Source: JBOGFC01 sp050742155
GTDB taxonomy: Bacteria; Actinomycetota; Acidimicrobiia; Spongiisociales; JALYHC01
Direction of reading: 5' to 3'
Assembly: GCA_050742155.1 (NCBI GenBank)
Contig: JBOGFC010000153.1
Span: forward strand, 1-22,640
Length of the DNA stretch: 22,640 nucleotides
The notes under the pieces were generated by a model. The model was not told the origin of the DNA. It did not search any database and saw only the letters and a list, made by a program, of their open reading frames with translations. The position numbers were made by a program, and so were the translations under genes. Each line of letters opens with the position of its first letter. Within the stretch, counting starts at the first letter, position 1. Of the stretch, positions 1 to 7,248 are shown piece after piece.

Positions 1-1
1 G

Positions 2-892
2 GCCGAGGAGGAGGAGGAGGAGGAGGAGGTCGTGCTCATTCCCGACGCGGAGGCCGCCGACTTGGAGGTCGACGACAGCGACGAGCTGGTGAGGGAGCTG
101 TCCGAGACGGAAGTGGTGGCGGTGGAAGAGGAGGTCGTCCTACTTTCCGAGGAAGAGACCTCCGAGGACCTGCAGGTGGACGAGGTGCTCCCCGAAGCGG
201 AGGCCGGCGACTTGGAGGTCGACGACACCGACGAGCTGGTGAGGGAGCTGTCCGAGCTGGCCGAGGAGAAGGTGGTCGAGGAGATCGAGGTGGAGACCGT
301 CGCGGTCACCGAGGAGGAGCCTCCCGAACCCATGGAGCCCCAGGCCGAGGAGGCCGAGGAGGATGAGGGGGCGGGGGCGGAGGAAGAAGCCGAGGAGGAG
401 GCCGACACGACACCGACCGCCTACGCCGAACTGGCCGCCTCCTTGGCCGGCACCGAGCAGCGGGAACAGGAAGCGGCCTCCTCGATGGCTCCGGCCGTCG
501 AGTGGGGAGCGCTCTGGCGCGAATCCGCCCAGGGCTGGGTAGAGGACGATGAAAGCGGGGCCACCTGGCGCCCGATCGTGACCACCACCCCACTTCTCTC
601 GGACTGGGACGTCGACACGTACCTGGGGGTGGTGGCCGGCGAGACGGCGATAGGAGCCCACGCGGGGAAGGATTTCACGTCCGGCATCCGGAGCCTGGTA
701 GGAGCCCGCAGCTCGAGCTACGAGAAGGACCTGGCCCGGGGACGGGCAGTGGCGCTCCGCTCGATGGTGGATGAGGCCGTGGCCCGGGGCGCCCACGCGG
801 TGATCGGGGTCGAGGTGGGCCATACGTACCTGGGAACGGCTCTGCTGGTAACCGCTTCCGGAACGGCGGTCACCCTGAAGACCAAGCCTTAG
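2..892 (+). CDS. Acidic repeat protein with C-terminal YbjQ (DUF74) domain, 5' partial
   Basis: The frame is open to the left edge and already reads a run of eight glutamates before the first possible start (GTG at 32), so the true start is probably upstream of the window. The N-terminal two thirds is very rich in Glu, Asp, Val and Ala and contains two copies of a ~20-residue unit centred on DLEVDD-DELVRELSE, 50 codons apart. From about position 574 the protein changes to a compact YbjQ-type domain: a TTPLLSDWDVDTYLGVVAGE start, the IRSLVGARSSSYEKDL segment, and the AHAVIGVEVG and LLVTASGTAV strands. YbjQ proteins are small cytoplasmic domains of unknown function, named as possible heavy-metal binders on thin evidence. 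The long acidic extension is not typical of the family. It could bind cations or keep the protein soluble, but that is a guess. The stop is TAG; the next gene is convergent, six bases away. Confidence 0.8.
   Translation, partial: AEEEEEEEEVVLIPDAEAADLEVDDSDELVRELSETEVVAVEEEVVLLSEEETSEDLQVDEVLPEAEAGDLEVDDTDELVRELSELAEEKVVEEIEVETVAVTEEEPPEPMEPQAEEAEEDEGAGAEEEAEEEADTTPTAYAELAASLAGTEQREQEAASSMAPAVEWGALWRESAQGWVEDDESGATWRPIVTTTPLLSDWDVDTYLGVVAGETAIGAHAGKDFTSGIRSLVGARSSSYEKDLARGRAVALRSMVDEAVARGAHAVIGVEVGHTYLGTALLVTASGTAVTLKTKP
5..28 (+). repeat. (GAG)8 trinucleotide tract in coding sequence
   Basis: Eight uninterrupted GAG codons encode polyglutamate at the very start of the window. Such tracts can vary in copy number by slippage, always in frame here. 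The tract may extend beyond the left edge. Confidence 0.9.
47..256 (+). repeat. Two 60-bp direct repeats (47-106 and 197-256) within the acidic protein
   Basis: The copies start exactly 150 bp apart and differ at only a few bases (for example gccgcc against gccggc, gacagc against gacacc). They encode AEA-DLEVDD-DELVRELSE. Near-identity at the DNA level points to a recent internal duplication, or to gene conversion between copies. Confidence 0.88.
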
Positions 893-898
893 CGAGGC

Positions 899-1864
899 CT
901 ACGGACCGGACCCGGCCGGCACGGCCACCGTCCTAGCCTCCGGCCGCACCCCGACCGCCTCGCTCGAACGCTGGCTCTGGATCCCCATCACGGCGATCGT
1001 GCCGCTCAAGAGCGCCAAGCCGGCCCATTGACTGGGGGTGAGCGTCGCCCCGAAGGCCAGGAAGTTGATGGTCACCGCGCTGACGGGGAAGGCCAGCTCG
1101 GCCAGCGTGGCGGCCGCCGCTGGCGTGGAGCTCAGTCCCCGGTAGTAGAGGAGCAGGGCGATCAAGCCGGGAATCATGGCCAGGAGGAACAGAGCCGGGA
1201 CATCGCCGGGGCGGATGTCGGCCAGACCCTCGATGCCGGGAGTGACCAGCACGATGAGGAAGCCGGCCGGGAGGCCGATCCCGAAGCGCAGGGCGGTGAG
1301 CGGGGCCACCTCCATCTTGGCGGTCAGGTGACGGCCCAGCACCGTGCCCAGCCCCCACAGCGCCGCGGCCCCCATCGCCAGGAAGGCCGGGGCCAGCTGG
1401 CTGACCCGCACCTGGAAGGGGTCGGAGAAGGTCACCAGGTAGGCACCGGCCACGGCCAGCAGGAAGTAGGTGGCGTACCGGGGCAGCAGGCGCTCCCGGA
1501 GCAGGAGATGGGCACCCAGAATCGCTATCAGCGGCTGGAGCTTCTGGAGGAGCAGCGGGGTGTTGGGCTCGCCCCAACGAAAGGCGGCGGTGAAGAGGAC
1601 GGTAGCCAGGGCGGAGGCTCCCGCTCCCACCAGCACGATCGCCGTCCAGTCGATCGCGGTGAAGGAACGGGCGGCCCGCAGCGCCCGCACCAGCAGCGGG
1701 ATCGTGAAGACCACCAGGATGACGTGCTCGGCGAAGACGATGGTGGCGGCCGGCAGCTCCAAGGCCAGACCCTGCCGGAAGAGGGCGTCGCTCCCCCACA
1801 GCACGGCGGCCAGGGCCACCCAGAGGAACCCGGAGGCGGTCCGTGGCCGTCCACCCTGCTCCAT
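899..1864 (-). CDS. EamA/DMT-family 10-TM transporter
   Basis: This 321-residue protein has ten hydrophobic segments arranged as two EamA repeats, the usual drug/metabolite transporter layout with both ends in the cytoplasm. Recognisable family features are the ALAAVLWGSDALFRQGL first helix, the helix around LLLQKLQPLIAILGAHLLLRE, and the second-repeat helix AALWGLGTVLGRHLT. The substrate cannot be read from sequence; relatives export metabolites or amino acids. I chose the ATG at 1864, 16 bases after the nfuA stop, because a GGGAG lies about 10 bases upstream of it. An alternative start at 1936 would add 24 Pro/Ser-rich residues and overlap nfuA. The gene is probably co-transcribed with nfuA. 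Confidence 0.88.
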   Translation of the reverse strand: MEQGGRPRTASGFLWVALAAVLWGSDALFRQGLALELPAATIVFAEHVILVVFTIPLLVRALRAARSFTAIDWTAIVLVGAGASALATVLFTAAFRWGEPNTPLLLQKLQPLIAILGAHLLLRERLLPRYATYFLLAVAGAYLVTFSDPFQVRVSQLAPAFLAMGAAALWGLGTVLGRHLTAKMEVAPLTALRFGIGLPAGFLIVLVTPGIEGLADIRPGDVPALFLLAMIPGLIALLLYYRGLSSTPAAAATLAELAFPVSAVTINFLAFGATLTPSQWAGLALLSGTIAVMGIQSQRSSEAVGVRPEARTVAVPAGSGP

Positions 1865-1880
1865 GCTCGGGCCGCTCCCG

Positions 1881-2519
1881 TTACTTGCCGGAGGGCTGGT
1901 AGTAGGGATCGGTCCCGGCGGCGTGGTCGGTGACATCGACGATCCGGACCACCTGCGGGAAGGAGTGACGGATGGCCGCCTCGATTCCCTGCCGGAGGGT
2001 GACCTGGGCCATCCCGCATCCCTGACAGCCTCCGGAGAGGCGCAGGTAAACGGTATCCTCCTCCGCCCCGATCAGGTCGGCCCGCCCCCCGTGCATGGCG
2101 ATGGCCGGGTTGATCTGCTCGTCGAGCAGCTGGGCCACCCCCTGGGCCAGGGGGGCGCTCAGGTCGGCAGGGGGAGCCTCCGGGTGGAAGATGGCCGGGC
2201 TGGGGGTGTTCGGGTTGTCGAGCATCAGGCCGGGATTGAGCAGGTCGCGGGAGAGGTCGAGCGTCGCTCCCCGCAGGTCGCGGGAGCTCCGCTCGCTGAT
2301 CACGACCGGCAGGTGGTCGTCGTGCTGGACCAGATCATCCGGGCCGGCGTCGGCGAGGGGCTCGAAGGCCAGCTCGTACGTGAAGCAGTCACCGGCCACC
2401 CCGGTGACCTCGATGCGCAGGGCGTACATCTCCTCGCCCGGGTCCTGGTCACGGATCTCGAGGATCTTGGCCCGAGCCCGCTCGGTGATGGTCAGCACCG
2501 GTTCCAAGGCCGTCGTCAT
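1881..2519 (-). CDS. nfuA: NfuA-type Fe-S cluster carrier protein
   Basis: The 212-residue product has an N-terminal degenerate A-type (HesB-like) region (about residues 8-105) and a C-terminal NifU-like domain (about 125-202). The NifU domain carries the cluster-ligating C-x-x-C in SGGCQGCGMAQVTL (Cys165, Cys168), followed by the expected amphipathic helix GIEAAIRHSFPQV and DVTDH. The family carries [4Fe-4S] clusters to apo-proteins in the cytoplasm as a dimer bridged by the two CxxC motifs. The A-type half lacks the three Cys of IscA, as is usual for NfuA. The start is ATG at 2519. It is preceded by TACAAT exactly six bases upstream and no Shine-Dalgarno, which suggests a leaderless transcript. 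The EamA gene follows 16 bases downstream. Confidence 0.93.
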   Translation of the reverse strand: MTTALEPVLTITERARAKILEIRDQDPGEEMYALRIEVTGVAGDCFTYELAFEPLADAGPDDLVQHDDHLPVVISERSSRDLRGATLDLSRDLLNPGLMLDNPNTPSPAIFHPEAPPADLSAPLAQGVAQLLDEQINPAIAMHGGRADLIGAEEDTVYLRLSGGCQGCGMAQVTLRQGIEAAIRHSFPQVVRIVDVTDHAAGTDPYYQPSGK

Positions 2520-2570
2520 GGGGCCATTGTATCCGGCCACCGCCCAATCCCCGGAGTCGATAATGCAGGC
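2520..2570. promoter_or_regulatory. Divergent promoter region with two leaderless-type -10 boxes
   Basis: The 51-bp gap between nfuA and the ATP-grasp gene holds a minus-strand TACAAT (2531-2526) six bases before the nfuA ATG, and a plus-strand GATAAT (2559-2564) six bases before the GTG at 2571. With a usual -10 to +1 distance, both transcripts would begin at or next to the start codon. Neither box has a convincing TTGACA-like -35, and neither gene has a Shine-Dalgarno. Confidence 0.55.
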
Positions 2571-3788
2571 GTGGCCCGTCTGCTGCTGATCCTGCCCACC
2601 GATACCTACCGAACGGCCGACTTCATGGCGGCGGCCCGACGAGTCGGCGCCGAAGTGGTGGTGGCGTCGGAGCGGGCCCAGGCTCTGGCAGCCGGCGACG
2701 ACTACCTCCAGCTCGACTTCCGAGACCCGGTCGGCTCGGCCCGGGCGGTGGTTGAGCTGGCCCGCCGACGGCCGCTCGATGCGGTCATCCCGGTCGACGA
2801 CCGCGGGGTGCTGGTGGCCGCTTTGGCGGGGCAGGCACTGGGATTGGTCCACAACCCCCCGGAGGCGGTGGCCGCCACCCGTGACAAGGCGGAGATGCGG
2901 CGCCGCCTGGCCCGGGCCGGCGTCTCCCAGCCGGACTTTGCGGTGGCCCGGGCCTCCGACGACGTAGCAGCCGTCGCAGCGCGGTTGGGCCTGCCCTGCG
3001 TGGTCAAGCCGCTCTCTTTGTCCGGGAGCCGTGGCGTGATCCGGGCCGACGATCCCCAAGGGGCGGCCGGGGCGGCTGCCCGCATCCGAGCCATCCTGGC
3101 CGAGGCGGGGGAGGACCCGGCCGGAGAGCTCCTGGTGGAGCGCTACGTACCGGGCATGGAGGTGGCCGTCGAGGGCCTGCTGCGAGATGGAGAGCTCGAG
3201 GTGCTGGCCATCTTCGACAAACCCGATCCCCTCGAAGGTCCCTACTTCGAAGAGACCATCTACGTGACGCCCTCCCGTCTGCCGGCCGCCACGCAGCGAC
3301 GAATCGCCCTGCTCACCAGGGAGGCAGCCGCCGCCCTCGGCCTGCGCGAGGGACCTCTGCACGCCGAGGTGCGCCTGGACGGCGGACGGCTCTGGCTCTT
3401 GGAGGTGGCGGCCCGCTCGATCGGGGGGCTCTGCTCCCGGACGCTTCGCTTCGGCTTGGTGAATCGCAGCCTGGAGGCGATCCTGGTCCGTCACGCCCTG
3501 CGTATGCCGCTCCATGACTTGCGCCGCGAGGAGGTGTCTTCGGGAGTGATGATGCTCCCCATCCCCGGGGCCGGCACCCTGCAGGAAGTCCGAGGCCGGG
3601 AGGAAGCCCTGGCGGTGCCCGGGATCGTCGACCTGGAGATGACCATCCCCGCCGGCCGTCCCGTCCGGCCGCTCCCCGAGGGGGATCGCTACCTGGGGTT
3701 CCTCTTCGCCAGAGGGCCCACCCCCCAAGCGGTCGAGGCCTCATTGCGGGAGGCCCATAGACGGCTGGAAGTGCTCATCGACCCCTGA
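2571..3788 (+). CDS. ATP-grasp ligase, carnosine synthase / L-amino-acid ligase-like
   Basis: This 405-residue protein follows the ATP-grasp order: an N-terminal Rossmann-like pre-grasp domain (LLLILPTDTYRTADFMAAAR), a nucleotide-binding lobe with VVKPLSLSGSRGVI (Lys146), LLVERYVPGMEVAVEG, and the metal-binding stretch LLEVAARSIGG (Glu278). The segment DKPDPLEGPYFEETIYVTPS is typical of the carnosine synthase / BacD-like group, which joins a carboxylate to an amine by way of an acyl-phosphate. The substrates are not predictable, and a PurK- or carbamoyl-phosphate-type role is not favoured. The reading frame extends far upstream, but the GTG at 2571 is the credible start because it sits six bases after a GATAAT box and begins the domain cleanly. 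It diverges from nfuA and converges on the CNNM pair. Confidence 0.82.
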   Translation: MARLLLILPTDTYRTADFMAAARRVGAEVVVASERAQALAAGDDYLQLDFRDPVGSARAVVELARRRPLDAVIPVDDRGVLVAALAGQALGLVHNPPEAVAATRDKAEMRRRLARAGVSQPDFAVARASDDVAAVAARLGLPCVVKPLSLSGSRGVIRADDPQGAAGAAARIRAILAEAGEDPAGELLVERYVPGMEVAVEGLLRDGELEVLAIFDKPDPLEGPYFEETIYVTPSRLPAATQRRIALLTREAAAALGLREGPLHAEVRLDGGRLWLLEVAARSIGGLCSRTLRFGLVNRSLEAILVRHALRMPLHDLRREEVSSGVMMLPIPGAGTLQEVRGREEALAVPGIVDLEMTIPAGRPVRPLPEGDRYLGFLFARGPTPQAVEASLREAHRRLEVLIDP

Positions 3789-3819
3789 CCGCCGGCACGG
3801 ATGGCGAGGCGGCCTACCC

Positions 3820-5109
3820 CTATGCCTGGCTGATCTCGACTTCGGCCACCCGCATTCCGTCCATCCGCCGCACCCGCAGCAGCCAGCCGTCGTGCTCCAC
3901 GCGGTCGCCGCGGCGGGGTACCCGGTCGAGCCGGTCCATGACGAAGCCCCCGACCGTCTCGTAGTCGCCCTCGGGCAGCTTGAGGCCGATCGGCCGGGCC
4001 AGCTGGTCGGGACGCGTGCTGCCCGGCACAACGAAGCGCCCGGTTCCCACCCGGCGGATCTCACCCTCTCCGGCGTCGTATTCGTCCCGGATCTCACCGA
4101 CCAGTTCCTCCACCAGATCCTCCAGGGTGACGATCCCGGCCGTTCCACCGTGCTCGTCCACCACCAGGGCTATGTGGTACCGCCGGCGGCGCATCTCTGC
4201 CAGGAGCCGGTGGATCTTGCCCGATTCCGGGACCACCACCAGCGGCCGGACGATGGAGGGATCGAGCGGCGCCACCCATCGGTCGTCCGCCACACCGAGG
4301 AGGTCCTTGACGTGCACGAACCCGGTGAGATCGTCGAGGGTCTCCCGGTAGACCGGGATGCGGGAGTGACCGGTCTCCAGCACCAGCCTCTCCACTTCGG
4401 CGGGAGTCACATCGAAGGGAACCGCCACCACTTCCGTCCTGGGTACCATCACCGCCGCCACGTCCAGGTCTCCGAAGTGCAAGGCCCCGGATAGCAGGCG
4501 GTGCTGGAACTCCTCGATGAGCCCTTGCCGGCGGGAGATGGCGACCATCATGGCGATGTCGTCGGCCGAGTGCGCTACCTCCACCTCGTCGCGGGGTTCC
4601 ACTCCCAAGAGGCGCGTTCCCCCGTTGGCAACAGCGTTCAGCAGCCAGATCACCGGCCGGAAGAGGTTGGCATAGAGGCGGAACGGGGGAGCCATCCACA
4701 AGGCGCTCCGCTCCGGTTCCGAGATGGCGATGTTCTTGGGAGCCATCTCCCCGATCACCATGTGCAAGTAGACGACGATCAGAAGCGCCACCACCAGCGA
4801 GATGGTGTGCAGAACAGCCGGGGGGATGGTGGTCCATCCCAAAGCCGCCTCGAGCAGCCCTGCCACTGCCGGCTCGGCCACGAAACCGAGGCCCAGGGAG
4901 GCCATGGTGATGCCCAGCTGCGCCCCGGCCAACGTGAAGGACAGCTCCCGCATGGAGGCCAGTGCCGTCTGGGCGCGCCGGCTGCCCTGTTCGGCGAGCT
5001 GTTCGATCTTGGTACGGCGGGCGGCGGTGAGGGCGAACTCGGCTCCCACGAACAAGCCGTTGGCCACCAGGAGGCCCAGGGCGATGAGGAGGTACCAGAG
5101 CGTACTCAC
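3820..5109 (-). CDS. CNNM/CorC-type membrane protein (DUF21-CBS-CorC), second of a tandem pair
   Basis: The 429-residue product has an N-terminal DUF21 (CNNM) membrane domain of about 190 residues with the signature VIGEMAPKNIAI. Two CBS motifs follow (VMVPRTEVVAVP and TGHSRIPVYRETLDDLTGFVHVKDLL in the first; RYHIALVVDEHGGTAGIVTLEDLVEELVGEI in the second). A C-terminal CorC/HlyC domain (about 345-425) contains GDYETVGGFVMDRL. Such proteins are often annotated as hemolysins; characterised relatives export Mg2+ or Co2+, with the CBS domains sensing Mg-ATP. The start is GTG at 5109, embedded in a GTGA that is also the stop of the upstream gene, so the two are translationally coupled. The C terminus is short after the CorC domain. 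Confidence 0.92.
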   Translation of the reverse strand: MSTLWYLLIALGLLVANGLFVGAEFALTAARRTKIEQLAEQGSRRAQTALASMRELSFTLAGAQLGITMASLGLGFVAEPAVAGLLEAALGWTTIPPAVLHTISLVVALLIVVYLHMVIGEMAPKNIAISEPERSALWMAPPFRLYANLFRPVIWLLNAVANGGTRLLGVEPRDEVEVAHSADDIAMMVAISRRQGLIEEFQHRLLSGALHFGDLDVAAVMVPRTEVVAVPFDVTPAEVERLVLETGHSRIPVYRETLDDLTGFVHVKDLLGVADDRWVAPLDPSIVRPLVVVPESGKIHRLLAEMRRRRYHIALVVDEHGGTAGIVTLEDLVEELVGEIRDEYDAGEGEIRRVGTGRFVVPGSTRPDQLARPIGLKLPEGDYETVGGFVMDRLDRVPRRGDRVEHDGWLLRVRRMDGMRVAEVEISQA

Positions 5110-6443
5110 TCGCCCTCCGCGTTCTGGGTCATCCGGAGGGGAGGTGCCACCGCCACCAGTCCGACCCGGTAGCTCTCCAGGCCGAGCACTTCGAAGGTCC
5201 AGCCGTCCACCTCGACCAACTCGCCTTCCTCCGGGAACCGTCCCAGCCGGTCGATGAGGAACCCGCCCAGCGTCTCGTACCGTCCCTCCGGGAGCTCGAA
5301 GCCGGTCGCCTCCCGGACCTCGCCGCGGTGCAGCAAGCCGGAGACCACCTTGGCGGTGCCATCCAGAGCCCGCTCGTCGGCTGTACGAGCGGCCCCCGGA
5401 TCGTGCTCGTCTTCGATCTCCCCGAAGATCTCTTCCAGCAGGTCCTCAGCGGTGATGATCCCGGCTGTGCCCCCGTACTCGTCGACCACCAGGGCCAGCT
5501 GCTTGCCGGCCCTCTGCATGTCGACCAGGACCGCATCGAGCCGCCGGGCCTCCGGGACCACCAGGGCCGGCTGGACGATGGGGGTGACCGGGGTGGAGGC
5601 CCGTTCCTCCCTGGGGAAGGCGATCGAGTCCTTGACGTGCACCGTCCCGATCACCTCATCCAGATCCTCCCCGTATACCGGGAAGCGGGAGTGGCCGGAT
5701 TCCAAAGCTGCGTCTCGCAGGTCGGCCAGGGTCTGGTCCTTCGCCAGGGCGATCACCGACACCCGGGGCACCATGACATCGGCGGCGATCCTCTCCGCGA
5801 ACTCGATCGAGCGGGTCAGCAACGCCAGCTCCACGTCGTCGATCCGGCCTTCCTCTCCCGAGGAGCGGATGGCCAGCTCGAGTTCTTCGACCGAGCGGAC
5901 GCCGGCCAGCTCTTCCATGGGCTGGATGCCCAGCAACCTGACGGTCCAGTTGGCCGACTCGTTCAGGAAGACGATCACCGGCCGAAGCAGGGAGTTCACG
6001 AACTGCATGGGAGCGGCGATCACCATGGCGGATGCGAGCGGGCGGGCGATGGCCAGGTTCTTAGGGAGCAGCTCCCCCACCACCATTTGGACGACGGTGG
6101 CCAGTGCCAAGGCCAGCCCGATCGATATCCCGAGGGTTGATCCTTCCGGGATCCAGGGCACCGCCTCGAGCAGCGGCTCGAGCAAGACCGCGATGGTCGG
6201 CTCGGCCAGGAAGCCGAGCACCAGCGTGGTGACGGTGATGCCGAGCTGAGCCCCGGAGAGTTGGAACGAGAGGGAGCGCAATGCCTCGAGTACCCGCCCA
6301 GCCCGTCGGCTGCCCTCCTCGGCCAGGCGCTCCACCCGGTTGCGCTCCACGGCAACCAGCGCGAACTCTCCGGCCACGAAGAAGGCGTTGGCGAGGATGA
6401 GGGCCGAAACGGCGAGCAATCTCGCAGCGGTGCCTATGAACAA
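5106..6443 (-). CDS. CNNM/CorC-type membrane protein (DUF21-CBS-CorC), first of a tandem pair
   Basis: This 445-residue paralogue of the following gene has the same domain order: DUF21 membrane domain with MVVGELLPKNLAIARP (about residues 120-135), a CBS pair beginning at VMVPRVSVIAL and ending near EYGGTAGIITAEDLLEEIFGEI, and a CorC/HlyC domain with GRYETLGGFLIDRLGRFP. The predicted role is inner-membrane Mg2+/Co2+ export. The start is TTG at 6443; no ATG or GTG is available in frame before upstream stops. GGAG lies just before the TTG, and a TAACCT box (6466-6461) lies 17 bases upstream, implying a leader of about 10 bases. A long inverted repeat separates it from the NTF2-like gene, so the pair is probably its own transcription unit. 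The two proteins may form a heterodimer, which is inference. Confidence 0.91.
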   Translation of the reverse strand: MFIGTAARLLAVSALILANAFFVAGEFALVAVERNRVERLAEEGSRRAGRVLEALRSLSFQLSGAQLGITVTTLVLGFLAEPTIAVLLEPLLEAVPWIPEGSTLGISIGLALALATVVQMVVGELLPKNLAIARPLASAMVIAAPMQFVNSLLRPVIVFLNESANWTVRLLGIQPMEELAGVRSVEELELAIRSSGEEGRIDDVELALLTRSIEFAERIAADVMVPRVSVIALAKDQTLADLRDAALESGHSRFPVYGEDLDEVIGTVHVKDSIAFPREERASTPVTPIVQPALVVPEARRLDAVLVDMQRAGKQLALVVDEYGGTAGIITAEDLLEEIFGEIEDEHDPGAARTADERALDGTAKVVSGLLHRGEVREATGFELPEGRYETLGGFLIDRLGRFPEEGELVEVDGWTFEVLGLESYRVGLVAVAPPLRMTQNAEGE

Positions 6444-6490
6444 CTCTCCGATCGACCCAGAGGTTAGTGGGAGGAGGCCGTCCCGGCCGT

Positions 6491-6559
6491 CGGCTTCTCG
6501 GTTCTTGCGTGAGAAACAGCCCGCCGGCGGTCCTCAACTCACGCAAGAACGGGAAGCCG
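6491..6559. terminator. Long inverted repeat, possible terminator or structured element
   Basis: Perfect 13-bp arms (gttcttgcgtgag at 6501-6513 and its complement at 6538-6550) extend outward with one bulge to about 6491 and 6559 through cggcttc / gaagccg. The loop is 24 bases and contains a smaller ccgccggcgg palindrome. There is no T-run on either strand, so it is not a classical intrinsic terminator. Its place after the NTF2-like stop and before the CNNM pair fits a terminator or transcript-processing hairpin. A protein-binding operator is the alternative. Confidence 0.6.
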
Positions 6560-6572
6560 GCCCCGAGCGGCC

Positions 6573-6965
6573 TCAGTCGCCCCAGCCTTCCGGTGGCTCG
6601 TAACGGCGCGGCTCCAGGTGCCAGTACTCGCGCAGCTCCTCGCATAGGCCGCCCGCATCGAAGCGGAGTATGAGGCTGCCCGAGATGGTGACCTCCTCGC
6701 CTTCGTCCCGCATGGTGGCCCACCACTCGGCCACCATCCTGCGGTCTGCGGTGATGGGTTCGCCGAAGCGGAGCTCGAGGTTCTTCTGGGTGGCGGTCAC
6801 ACTGCGCCAATAGCGGCTGATCTGCTCCCGCCCCCTGAGTGGGGGGCGCATGGGGTGCGACCGGTAGACGGCATCCTCGGTGAACAGCTCCACCACCGAG
6901 TCGGCGTCTTGCTCCCGCCAGGCGCGCCCGTAGCGCTCCAGCCACTGGGCCGGCTCGATCGACAT
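6573..6965 (-). CDS. SnoaL/NTF2-like small protein
   Basis: The 130-residue product has the NTF2-like cone fold pattern: an N-terminal helix WLERYGRAWREQDADSVVELF, the loop TEDAVYRSHP, the GREQISRYW helix, and four later strands including MVAEWWATM and SGSLILRFD, ending EELREYWHLE. SnoaL_2-type proteins are mostly of unknown function; some are isomerases or hydrolases acting in a hydrophobic pocket. The start is ATG at 6965, only three bases after the stop of the small membrane protein, so it is the last gene of the GH13 run. The linkage to sugar metabolism is positional only. Confidence 0.85.
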   Translation of the reverse strand: MSIEPAQWLERYGRAWREQDADSVVELFTEDAVYRSHPMRPPLRGREQISRYWRSVTATQKNLELRFGEPITADRRMVAEWWATMRDEGEEVTISGSLILRFDAGGLCEELREYWHLEPRRYEPPEGWGD

Positions 6966-6968
6966 CCC

Positions 6969-7235
6969 TCAGGCGCGCCCGGAGCTCTGGGCGATGGCGA
7001 ACGTCAGGACCGCTCCGCCCAGGGCCGCGTAGATGACCGACAAGCCGCTCACCCCTACCAGTGGGGCCACCTGGTAGGCCCGTAGGATGAGGGCGGTGGC
7101 CCCACCGGCCAGGGCGCCCAGCAGGAAGGAAGCCAGCGGGCCCGGGGTTCGACCACCCAGCATGCCTCCCACCGCTCCCGCCAGGCCCCCGACACCGGCC
7201 ACGATGGCCAGCGAAGTGAGGTCGACCGGCGGCAT
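6969..7235 (-). CDS. Small Gly/Ala-rich membrane protein, unknown function
   Basis: This 88-residue protein has three hydrophobic stretches (about residues 7-28, 33-52 and 57-82), rich in Gly and Ala (GGLAGAVGGMLGG, LLGALAGGATALIL, LGGAVLTFAIAQ). I recognise no family. The start is ATG at 7235, 13 bases after the GH13 stop. A second ATG at 7240 is out of frame. The GH13 stop codon lies inside a TAACCT hexamer 10 bases before the ATG, which could serve as an internal promoter, but simple co-transcription is as likely. Confidence 0.72.
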   Translation of the reverse strand: MPPVDLTSLAIVAGVGGLAGAVGGMLGGRTPGPLASFLLGALAGGATALILRAYQVAPLVGVSGLSVIYAALGGAVLTFAIAQSSGRA

Positions 7236-7248
7236 CTCATCGAAGAGG

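Noticed and set aside
2590..3728. Long open frames on the strand opposite the ATP-grasp gene, and similar long opposite-strand frames elsewhere
   Set aside because: Their translations are low-complexity Arg/Pro/Gly/His text without domains; they mirror the codon bias of the real gene in GC-rich DNA. Only the 1881-2519 part of the long minus-strand frame here is real (nfuA).
3789..3812. CCGCC-N14-GGCGG in the convergent gap after the ATP-grasp gene, as a terminator
   Set aside because: The stem is only five pairs with a long loop and no T-run; such matches are frequent by chance at this GC content.
6491..6559. Terminal inverted repeats of a small mobile element
   Set aside because: The arms are only 24 bases apart with no internal gene, and I found no flanking target-site duplication.
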